From positions 1 to 5,786 of the forward strand of contig JAICQC010000296.1 in assembly GCA_025938055.1 (NCBI GenBank): a DNA stretch of 5,786 nucleotides, read 5' to 3'. The stretch is from Anaerolineales bacterium. GTDB taxonomy: Bacteria; Chloroflexota; Anaerolineae; Anaerolineales; Villigracilaceae. Every line of letters begins with the position of its first letter. Positions within the stretch are counted from its first letter, which is position 1. Positions 1-5,097 of the stretch are shown one piece after another. The notes beneath the pieces are model-generated. The model did not search any database, was not told the origin of the DNA, and worked only from the letters and a program-made list of their open reading frames with translations. The translations under genes were made by a program, and so were the position numbers.

Positions 1-2700
1 CATGTCCTGCTCTCCTCCCGTTCCCTGCCAAATCTGGATGATGTGACTGTCATGGTTGCCCGCGAGCAGGTTGCCGGACTTAGCCACGCGGAACTAGCGT
101 TCAACCCGCGTGAGGTGCAGGCGCTGTACAACCAAAACTATCGTCAGCACTTATCTGAGGAAGCCGCCAAAGAGTTAATCAACCAGACCAGCGGATGGAT
201 CACCGGCATGGTGCTTTCCAATTCACCGGGGATGACGCGCGTTTCCGGTGTGGATACGTTTGCCTATCTCGGTCATCAGGTGCTGGACCAGCAGTCCGAG
301 CCGGTGCGCGAATTCCTCATGCGCACGTCGCTCCCTGAAGAATTCAACTCTGAATTTTGTGAAATCGTTCTGAGTCCGCTTTATTCTGAGCCGCAGAATT
401 GGTTCAACTTTATGAGCCTGATCTTTGAAAAAAACCTCTTCGTCCTGCCGCTTGGAGACGATGGGCGCTGGCTTCGCTATCATCCGCTCTTTCGCGAATT
501 CCTGCAAACACGCCTGCGGGAGGAACGCCCGCAGGAGGTCCAGCCTATTCTGGAGCGGATGGTCCTTGCCTATGAAAAAGCCGGTGAATGGGAAAAAGCC
601 TACTTCACCTGCAAGCAGTTAAATGACCCCGAGGCGCTGGCAGGCGTCATCGAACGATCCGGCACCGCCATGCTGCAAACCGCGCTTGTGACGCTCGAAG
701 GCTGGATCAACAGCTTGCCGCCAGCAATGGCGCGAACCCGTCCCGGGTTAATCTCATTGCGAGGGCCCATTCTCGCACTGAAAGGTAACTTGCAGGAATC
801 TAAAGAATTACTGAATCTTGCCATATCCATTTATCGAAAAGACCATGATAATTCAGGTCTTGCCCTTGCTCTCGTACGACGAGCTCACACTCTTCGTCTT
901 TTAGCCGAGTATCATACTTCCTTAAAGGATATAGAACAGGCATTGCAATTGGCGGAAGCTGATTTTTCTCTTCAGCCTCTGTATGCAGAAGCATTACGGC
1001 TTAAAGGTTTGAACTTATATCGATTGGGGCAATCTCGCCGGGCAGTGGAAGAACTTGAGCATTCATTATCGCTCTATACAGAATTGAAAGAGACAGGCAG
1101 TATCCCATTGTTAATGGGGGAAGCGGCTATGGTTCATGCTGCCATCGGAAATGTAGAATCTGCAAAAACATTGTATCAAGAGGCATTACAGATACTGCGT
1201 ATAGAAAAAAATCCGCATGCGGAGTCAGAGACCCTTAATAACTTGGCGGTCTTCTATCATCAAATTGGTGAATATGAACTTGCCTCGGAAACCTATGAGA
1301 CTGGACTTGTATTTGCTCGTAAAAATCATAATGAACGCGCTGAATCCCTAATCCTTACCGGACTTGGCGATCTTTATTCTGAAATAGAAGAGTTCGAAGC
1401 TGCTATGCAAGCGTATGAACAAGCGGAAACTATTGCCAGTGGTTTTATTCCCAATTATCTGGCATTGGCTCGCGCAAATTTGGCATTATTGCAGGGTGAC
1501 TCACAAACAGCCGCTCGGATCTTAAAGTCATTTCGGAAACAATTGAAAACAAACCCATCTGCTTATGAGCGCGGTTTATGGGCATTGCTTGCAGGTCGAA
1601 ACCATCTCTTAAGCCATGAAACCAGGAGGGCAATTGCACTCTTGCGCGAAGCGAAAGACTGCTTCGTACAGGATGGAAGAGAATCGGAAAGTCAGTGGTG
1701 CATCGTCTGGTTAATAGCTGCTTTTCATCAGGCGGGGCAGTTAGAAAATGCCAGAGTTGAATTTCGGGAAATGCTGATATTACGAAATAAGCCAGCCCAT
1801 GCCGTACTGGTCACTTTACATCAGGCATTGCCCTTCATAAGAGAGTTGCAAAATGATCCACAGATTGGCAAGAGTCTAAGTGGTTTGCTAGATAAATCGA
1901 GACGACTGGGCGAAAGAATTATTTCTGTTCGAAGGACGCTACGCCGTCATGCTCAATCCATTCAGATGCCAGCCGCCGGACTTGTGATCCGGTCATTAGG
2001 ACGTGCTGAAGTAAGTGTTAATGGACAAACGTTGGCAATGTCTGATTGGAAAACGAAATCAGTTAGAGATCTGTTTTTTTATTTTCTCTTCAGAGAAGAC
2101 GCTTTGACAAAAGAACAAATTGGCGAAGCTCTTTGGCCCGACATCGACTCCAAGGCCCTGAAAACGCGTTTCAAAGATGAAATCTATCGCCTGCGCCGCG
2201 CAGCAGGAAAAAATACAATTTTGCTTGATGAAGTCTACTATCGCTTTAATCGCACGCTGGACTATGAATATGATGTAGAAGCGTTTGAGTCGTATTTGAC
2301 ACGTGCTCGGAAGGCTAAGGATATTACGAAGCGCATTGAGTGCTATCAAAAAGCCGTGGATTTGGTTCAAGGTCCCTACCTGAACGAAGTGGATGCGTTT
2401 TGGGTGATCGAGGAACGTCAAAGGTTAGGACAGATGTATCTTTCGGCGCTGGAAGATCTGGCTCGTCTTTACCTGGATACGAATCAGCTCGAGCGGTGTC
2501 TTTCCATATGTCAGCTCGCGCTTGCTCAGGATCGTTACAATGAAGTGATCTACCAGGTGGAAATGCGTGTTTATGCTGCATTAGGTGATCGAGCTTCCAT
2601 TGTTCGGCAATACCAAGCTTGCAAAATGGCTTTAGAAGAGGGTTTTGGATTGTTACCTTCCCCGGAAACAGAGAATATTTATCGTGACCTAACGGTCTGA
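1..2700 (+). CDS. MalT-like STAND/TPR transcriptional regulator with C-terminal BTAD (SARP-type) domain, 5'-truncated by the window edge
   Basis: The reading frame is open from base 1 (first codon CAT) to TGA at 2698-2700, giving 899 visible residues; the true start lies upstream. The GTG at 43 is internal and is not a start. Visible residues 1-25 (containing LLSSR, like the LVLASR sensor strand of MalT-type ATPases) end the STAND nucleotide-binding module. Residues 30-155 look like its helical/winged-helix extension (HPLFREFL near 160). Residues 165-640 form a long TPR superhelix (repeats such as NNLAVFYHQIGEYELASETY). From residue 661 comes a SARP/OmpR-type winged helix (RSLGRAEVSVNGQ, ALTKEQIGEALWPD), then a BTAD from about 757 to the end. 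Members of this class use ATP and an inducer bound by the TPR region to switch on transcription. It has no LuxR helix-turn-helix, so DNA is probably bound by the SARP-like domain. GC content drops abruptly near base 780. The direct repeats at 2733-2755 are a plausible target. The family call is firm; ligand and targets are unknown. Confidence 0.9.
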   Translation, partial: HVLLSSRSLPNLDDVTVMVAREQVAGLSHAELAFNPREVQALYNQNYRQHLSEEAAKELINQTSGWITGMVLSNSPGMTRVSGVDTFAYLGHQVLDQQSEPVREFLMRTSLPEEFNSEFCEIVLSPLYSEPQNWFNFMSLIFEKNLFVLPLGDDGRWLRYHPLFREFLQTRLREERPQEVQPILERMVLAYEKAGEWEKAYFTCKQLNDPEALAGVIERSGTAMLQTALVTLEGWINSLPPAMARTRPGLISLRGPILALKGNLQESKELLNLAISIYRKDHDNSGLALALVRRAHTLRLLAEYHTSLKDIEQALQLAEADFSLQPLYAEALRLKGLNLYRLGQSRRAVEELEHSLSLYTELKETGSIPLLMGEAAMVHAAIGNVESAKTLYQEALQILRIEKNPHAESETLNNLAVFYHQIGEYELASETYETGLVFARKNHNERAESLILTGLGDLYSEIEEFEAAMQAYEQAETIASGFIPNYLALARANLALLQGDSQTAARILKSFRKQLKTNPSAYERGLWALLAGRNHLLSHETRRAIALLREAKDCFVQDGRESESQWCIVWLIAAFHQAGQLENARVEFREMLILRNKPAHAVLVTLHQALPFIRELQNDPQIGKSLSGLLDKSRRLGERIISVRRTLRRHAQSIQMPAAGLVIRSLGRAEVSVNGQTLAMSDWKTKSVRDLFFYFLFREDALTKEQIGEALWPDIDSKALKTRFKDEIYRLRRAAGKNTILLDEVYYRFNRTLDYEYDVEAFESYLTRARKAKDITKRIECYQKAVDLVQGPYLNEVDAFWVIEERQRLGQMYLSALEDLARLYLDTNQLERCLSICQLALAQDRYNEVIYQVEMRVYAALGDRASIVRQYQACKMALEEGFGLLPSPETENIYRDLTV

Positions 2701-2732
2701 ATATGACAATTTCACAACTTTAACTCGGAAAC

Positions 2733-2766
2733 TTTGCAGCCTGTTTTGCAGCCTGGGGGCTATTAT
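2733..2766 (+). promoter_or_regulatory. Putative SARP/BTAD-type operator and promoter of the peptide gene
   Basis: Two perfect copies of TTTGCAGCCTG lie at 2733-2743 and 2745-2755, with a 12-bp period. The second is followed by GGGGC and a -10-like TATTAT at 2761-2766. The first seven bases of the second copy (TTTGCAG) end 9 nt before the -10 box, and no good -35 sits 17 nt upstream of it. Known SARP activators bind heptameric direct repeats about one helical turn apart, with the last repeat about 8 bp from the -10, in place of a normal -35. Initiation would fall near 2773, leaving a leader of about 30 nt before ATG 2803. Assigning it to the upstream regulator is inference. Confidence 0.5.
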
Positions 2767-2786
2767 CATGGGGCAAATCAATCAAG

Positions 2787-2794
2787 AAAGAGGT
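2787..2794 (+). promoter_or_regulatory. Ribosome binding site of the repeat-peptide gene
   Basis: The purine-rich stretch AAAGAGGT ends 8 nt before ATG 2803, and this spacing picks that ATG as start. The upstream in-frame TTG at 2734 lies inside the direct repeats, upstream of the -10-like box, so a transcript from that promoter would not contain it. Confidence 0.55.
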
Positions 2795-2802
2795 CCTGCC
2801 CC

Positions 2803-2946
2803 ATGAACAACAGTTTCTTCCTACTTCTGGATAATATCGATGACCGTATGCCCAGCGATGGCGGAAGTGGTACTCGCCGGTCACCTTCTGACGGCGGTAG
2901 CGGCACTCGTCGTTCCCCTTCTGATGGCGGCAGTGGAACTCGTTAA
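2803..2946 (+). CDS. Small repeat peptide, candidate RiPP or signal-peptide precursor (3 x PSDGGSGTR)
   Basis: It encodes 47 residues from ATG 2803 to TAA 2944-2946. The head MNNSFFLLLDNIDDRM (residues 1-16) is followed by three tandem units of 11 residues, PSDGGSGTRRS; the last stops after PSDGGSGTR. The units start at 2851, 2884 and 2917. They are identical as protein but differ at many synonymous sites: 9 of 11 codons differ between units 1 and 2, including a Ser AGC/TCT switch. That is good evidence that the peptide is translated and selected. The Arg-Arg pairs between units could be processing sites, as in multi-copy peptide precursors. Ser, Thr and Asp in each unit are also residues that RiPP enzymes modify, but there is no Cys and no Gly-Gly leader end. 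The hydrophobic FFLLL run is too short for a normal signal peptide. I do not recognise a named family. It lies 24 bp before the next gene, probably in one transcript. That the gene is real is well supported; its function is unknown. Confidence 0.72.
   Translation: MNNSFFLLLDNIDDRMPSDGGSGTRRSPSDGGSGTRRSPSDGGSGTR
2851..2943 (+). repeat. Coding tandem repeat, 33-bp unit, 2.8 copies
   Basis: The units are 2851-2883, 2884-2916 and 2917-2943 (the last lacks the final two codons). Each encodes PSDGGSGTR(RS) in the same frame. The DNA copies have diverged almost only at synonymous positions, so this is not a recent slippage array. Confidence 0.9.
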
Positions 2947-2958
2947 TTCTTTTTGAAC

Positions 2959-2966
2959 AAGGAGAG
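2959..2966 (+). promoter_or_regulatory. Shine-Dalgarno of the 92-residue protein
   Basis: AAGGAGAG ends 4 nt before ATG 2971 (the AGGAG core is 6 nt away). The alternative in-frame TTG at 2953 would translate through this site, so 2971 is the start. Confidence 0.8.
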
Positions 2967-2970
2967 ATCC

Positions 2971-3249
2971 ATGTCCATACTTACTTTAGACGTTTATTCT
3001 GTTTCCTCGCGTGGCCTTCAAAAGGCTCCTGCGGCGCGCAGTGCCCTGCACCGGCTGTTTGCCGCGGCAATTGTCAGCGACCAGTTTCGCAAGACCCTGC
3101 TCCGGGCGCCGGAAGAGGCGCTGGCAAATGGATATCTTGGTCAGACCTTCCCATTGACCGACCAGGAAAAGAAGATCATCAAGACCATTCGTGCTGAATC
3201 CCTGACCGATTTTGCCAAGAAGGTTAATCAGGCGCTAAAAACAATTTGA
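2971..3249 (+). CDS. Small helical protein resembling Os1348/NHLP-clan RiPP-associated proteins
   Basis: It encodes 92 residues from ATG 2971, with a strong AAGGAGAG site in front, to TGA 3247-3249. Residues 1-25 are a variable N-terminus (SILTLDVYSVSSRG). The rest is predicted to be mostly helical, with the pattern LFAAAIVSDQFRKTLLRAPEEALAN, then GYLGQTFPLTDQEKK and IRAESLTDFAKKVNQAL. The arrangement F-x-x-x-L-L-x-x-P-x-x-A-L, a Tyr, then LT-x-x-E is shared by the Os1348-type NHLP-clan small proteins and the LigA-like fold. Those are small proteins often found in peptide-modification neighbourhoods. It has no Cys-rich or repetitive C-terminal core, no Gly-Gly end, no signal peptide and no membrane segment, so it may be a partner or recognition protein, not itself a product precursor. 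It follows the repeat-peptide gene by 24 bp, which suggests co-transcription. The coding call is strong; the family link is from motif memory only. Confidence 0.75.
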   Translation: MSILTLDVYSVSSRGLQKAPAARSALHRLFAAAIVSDQFRKTLLRAPEEALANGYLGQTFPLTDQEKKIIKTIRAESLTDFAKKVNQALKTI

Positions 3250-3337
3250 AGTTTGCAATAAAGCATCAGTCCTATTTGATTATTCTATGTTGCACTGATG
3301 TCACACTGGGTGACGCGGCGGAATTGGGGGCGCAGTG

Positions 3338-3385
3338 ATGAAGGGAATCACCGTGCCCCGCGTCCGTGCGTTTTGTAAACAGTGA
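3338..3385 (+). CDS. Possible leader ORF upstream of the HD-GYP gene (15 residues)
   Basis: ATG 3338 to TGA 3383-3385 encodes MKGITVPRVRAFCKQ, ending 11 nt before the preferred TTG start of the next gene. GGGGG at 3326-3330 lies 7 nt upstream of the ATG. It overlaps the stem-loop at 3326-3359, so its translation could affect that structure. There is no sequence homology argument and such an ORF can arise by chance; low confidence. Confidence 0.15.
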   Translation: MKGITVPRVRAFCKQ

Positions 3386-3386
3386 C

Positions 3387-3390
3387 GGAG
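3387..3390 (+). promoter_or_regulatory. Shine-Dalgarno that favours the TTG 3397 start
   Basis: GGAG lies 6 nt before TTG 3397. The other candidate, GTG 3382, has no purine-rich site in front of it (TTTTGTAAACA), and an in-frame TAA at 3376-3378 excludes anything further upstream. The two options differ by only five residues. Confidence 0.55.
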
Positions 3391-3396
3391 AAATCA

Positions 3397-4863
3397 TTGA
3401 CGAATTTATTGAGCACCGAACAGACACTCGAAGCTGTTCTTCAGACGTTCACCGATACAAACCTCGTCCTCACCCCCGATGGGGCAATTTTGGATTATGG
3501 ATCGAATACCGCCTCCCTTCCGCACATCCTTCCGGGATCTGTACATACTAAAAAAATAACCGATATTTTCCCCTCGCACCTGGCGGAGCAGGTAGGAAAC
3601 GCATTGCGCACGGTGGAACAAACGGGAAATGTCGTTCCATTGGAATATGTATTGTCCGAATCAAACCGCGATTACTGGTTTGAGGCACGGCTGATCCCTC
3701 TTTCAGATTCACGCATCATGTTGATTGCCCGCGACGTCACCGAATGCCGGGAAACAAAAATCAAAATGGAGCAGCAGCTACAGCAGTTGTCGATCCTGCG
3801 CTCCATTGACATGGCAATCGCTTCCGGGCTGGATCTGACCCTGTTGCTTTCCATGCTGTTGGATCGTGTTCTGGCATTGATGCATGTCGATGCGGCGACA
3901 ATCCTGCTGCTGAACCCCAAAACCAACCTGCTTGAATTTGCCGCCGGCAAGGGATTTCACTCCAACATCCTGCAATATACGCGTTTGAGGCTAGGGGAAG
4001 GCTGTGCCGGCCAGGTCGCGCTGAAACGGCAGATGATCAATATTTCTGATCTGAGAAGAGAACGCATGGAGTTTGATCGATCTCCGCTGTTCGTCCAGGA
4101 AAACTTTATCACCTACTGGGGCGTGCCGCTGCTTGCCAAGGGTCGGGTGCTGGGCGTGCTTGAAATGTTCCATCGCGCGCCCCTGAAACCTGATAAAGAC
4201 CTTCAGAATTTTCTTGTGATGGTGGCGGGACAGGCTGCCATTGCCATTGACAGTGCCGTGATGTTCACAGAACTGCAGCGGTCGAATGCAGAATTGAGTC
4301 TGGCATACGACGCGACGATCGAGGGCTTGTCGCGCGCACTGGACCTGCGTGATAAGGAAACCAAGGAGCATACCTTCCGGGTCACGGATATAACGATAAA
4401 ACTGGCAACCCGCCTGGGGGTAAAACAGTCCGATCTGATTCATATTCGCCGCGGTGCGATTCTGCACGATATCGGCAAAGTTGCCATCCCCGATCAAATC
4501 CTGTTCAAGCCAGGGCCCCTCATCGATGCTGAGTGGGAGATCATGCGCAGGCATCCAGATATTGCGGTCGAACTGCTCTCCGCGGTGAGCTATCTCGAGC
4601 CTGCTCTGGAGATTCCTCATTGGCACCACGAAAAGTGGAATGGCACAGGCTACCCCGATGGCCTTCAGCAGGAAGACATTCCATTTTCTGCAAGGCTTTT
4701 TGCCCTGGCAGATGTCTACGATGCTTTGATATCCAACCGTCCCTACCGTTCAGCCTGGTCGAAGGGGGAAGCCATCCAGTACATAGAAAGCCACGCGGGA
4801 ACCCATTTTGATCCAAAGATCGTTCCTGAATTTTTGGATCTCGTGAACGCCAACAGCTTTTAA
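3397..4863 (+). CDS. PAS-GAF-HD-GYP protein, probable cyclic-di-GMP phosphodiesterase
   Basis: It encodes 488 residues from TTG 3397 (493 if GTG 3382 is used) to TAA 4861-4863. Residues 5-115 look like a PAS sensor (LVLTPDGAILDYG at the start, YWFEARLIPL then RIMLIARDVTE at the end). A short coiled coil (about 117-140, rich in Glu/Gln/Leu) leads to a GAF domain at about 140-290 (LRLGEGCAGQVALKRQ, YWGVPLLAKGRVLGVLEMF). The output domain is HD-GYP, about 305-485. Its family residues are present: H325 in KEHTFRV, H357-D358 in HDIGK, H386 in HPDIAVELL, H410-H411-E412, and GYP at 418-420, then D439 in DVYDAL and RPYR from 448. HD-GYP enzymes use a bi- or trinuclear metal centre to hydrolyse c-di-GMP to pGpG or GMP. 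With all metal ligands retained it should be active. The usual Asp before G-T/S-GYP is Asn415 here. No membrane segment or signal peptide is visible, so it is a cytosolic sensor; the ligands of PAS and GAF are unknown. It appears to be a separate unit from the peptide genes upstream. Confidence 0.92.
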   Translation: MTNLLSTEQTLEAVLQTFTDTNLVLTPDGAILDYGSNTASLPHILPGSVHTKKITDIFPSHLAEQVGNALRTVEQTGNVVPLEYVLSESNRDYWFEARLIPLSDSRIMLIARDVTECRETKIKMEQQLQQLSILRSIDMAIASGLDLTLLLSMLLDRVLALMHVDAATILLLNPKTNLLEFAAGKGFHSNILQYTRLRLGEGCAGQVALKRQMINISDLRRERMEFDRSPLFVQENFITYWGVPLLAKGRVLGVLEMFHRAPLKPDKDLQNFLVMVAGQAAIAIDSAVMFTELQRSNAELSLAYDATIEGLSRALDLRDKETKEHTFRVTDITIKLATRLGVKQSDLIHIRRGAILHDIGKVAIPDQILFKPGPLIDAEWEIMRRHPDIAVELLSAVSYLEPALEIPHWHHEKWNGTGYPDGLQQEDIPFSARLFALADVYDALISNRPYRSAWSKGEAIQYIESHAGTHFDPKIVPEFLDLVNANSF

Positions 4864-4893
4864 CTCATAAGACCTTACATTTTTATACATCAC

Positions 4894-4922
4894 TTGACCT
4901 TCCCTCGATTCTGAATTAGAAT
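4894..4922 (+). promoter_or_regulatory. Sigma-70-type promoter of the tRNA gene
   Basis: A -35 box TTGACC (4894-4899) and a -10 box TAGAAT (4917-4922) are separated by exactly 17 nt. Each matches the consensus at 5 of 6 positions. Initiation is expected near 4929, giving a leader of about 35 nt before the mature tRNA 5' end. It begins 30 nt after the HD-GYP stop codon. Confidence 0.75.
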
Positions 4923-4929
4923 CCCTGCC

Positions 4930-4955
4930 TGCCAGCACTGGCACCGTACGCCAGT
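4930..4955 (+). repeat. Overlapping inverted repeats in the tRNA 5' leader
   Basis: TGCCA 4930-4934 pairs with TGGCA 4939-4943 (4-nt loop). ACTGGC 4937-4942 can instead pair with GCCAGT 4950-4955 (7-nt loop). The two hairpins share bases and exclude each other. They lie in the part of the precursor that RNase P removes. Confidence 0.5.
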
Positions 4956-4963
4956 ACAGGTGT

Positions 4964-5040
4964 GCCCTCGTAGCTCAGTGGATTAGAGCGCTTGCTTGCG
5001 GAGCAATAGGTCGCGTGTTCGAGTCGCGCCGAGGGCGCCA
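4964..5040 (+). tRNA. tRNA-Arg, anticodon GCG
   Basis: A complete 77-nt cloverleaf with encoded CCA. Acceptor GCCCTCG 4964-4970 pairs with CGAGGGC 5030-5036; discriminator G5037; CCA 5038-5040. The D stem is GCTC/GAGC (4973-4976, 4986-4989). The anticodon loop TTGCGGA (4996-5002) has anticodon GCG at 4998-5000, reading CGC and probably CGU if unmodified pairing rules hold. The T arm is GCGTG/CGCGC with loop TTCGAGT (5018-5024). Arginine identity elements C35 and A20 are present. The anticodon stem CTTGC/GCAAT has a C27-U43 mismatch at its outer pair, which is unusual. It forms its own unit, with a promoter at 4894-4922 and a terminator at 5049-5071. Confidence 0.95.
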
Positions 5041-5048
5041 TATTCTTG

Positions 5049-5071
5049 GGAGCGGATTGCCGCTCCTTTTT
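5049..5071 (+). terminator. Rho-independent terminator of the tRNA gene
   Basis: A perfect 7-bp GC-rich stem, GGAGCGG (5049-5055) and CCGCTCC (5060-5066), encloses the loop ATTG and is followed directly by TTTTT (5067-5071). It begins 9 nt after the tRNA CCA. Confidence 0.92.
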
Positions 5072-5097
5072 GTTTGTTTCAACTTCCTGGAAAACCT

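Larger units (their letters stand above)
3250..3396 (+). other. Intergenic region and probable 5' leader of the PAS-GAF-HD-GYP gene
   Basis: No gene is supported here apart from a possible 15-codon ORF, listed separately. Inverted repeats seen: CATCAGT 3264-3270 with ACTGATG 3294-3300 (23-nt loop); GTCAC 3300-3304 with GTGAC 3310-3314; and GTGAT 3335-3339 with ATCAC 3347-3351, flanked by GGGG 3326-3329 and CCCC 3356-3359. None is followed by a T run, so none is a clear intrinsic terminator. I see no convincing -35/-10 pair. No GEMM-like c-di-GMP riboswitch core is recognisable. Confidence 0.45.

Noticed and set aside
2269..2700. LuxR-type helix-turn-helix at the regulator C-terminus
   Set aside because: MalT/LuxR proteins end in a GerE-type domain, but here the last part is a TPR-like BTAD following a SARP winged helix.
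2851..2943. CRISPR-like repeats
   Set aside because: The 33-bp units abut with no spacers, and they are in-frame coding repeats with synonymous differences.
2734..2946. Longer version of the repeat peptide starting at TTG 2734
   Set aside because: The extra 23 residues overlap the direct repeats and the -10-like box, and the TTG has no ribosome site. ATG 2803 has one at normal spacing.
3264..3300. Intrinsic terminator of the peptide operon
   Set aside because: The 7-bp CATCAGT/ACTGATG stem has a 23-nt loop and no T run after it.
3250..3396. c-di-GMP (GEMM) riboswitch ahead of the HD-GYP gene
   Set aside because: The conserved GEMM core sequences are not present and the local stems do not form its fold.
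3366..3551. 61-codon + strand frame overlapping the start of the HD-GYP gene
   Set aside because: It overlaps the PAS-coding region in another frame and has no ribosome site or recognisable motif.
3991..4629. 212-codon open frame on the minus strand
   Set aside because: It lies wholly inside the well-supported HD-GYP gene, has no recognisable domain and is a shadow of its codon pattern.
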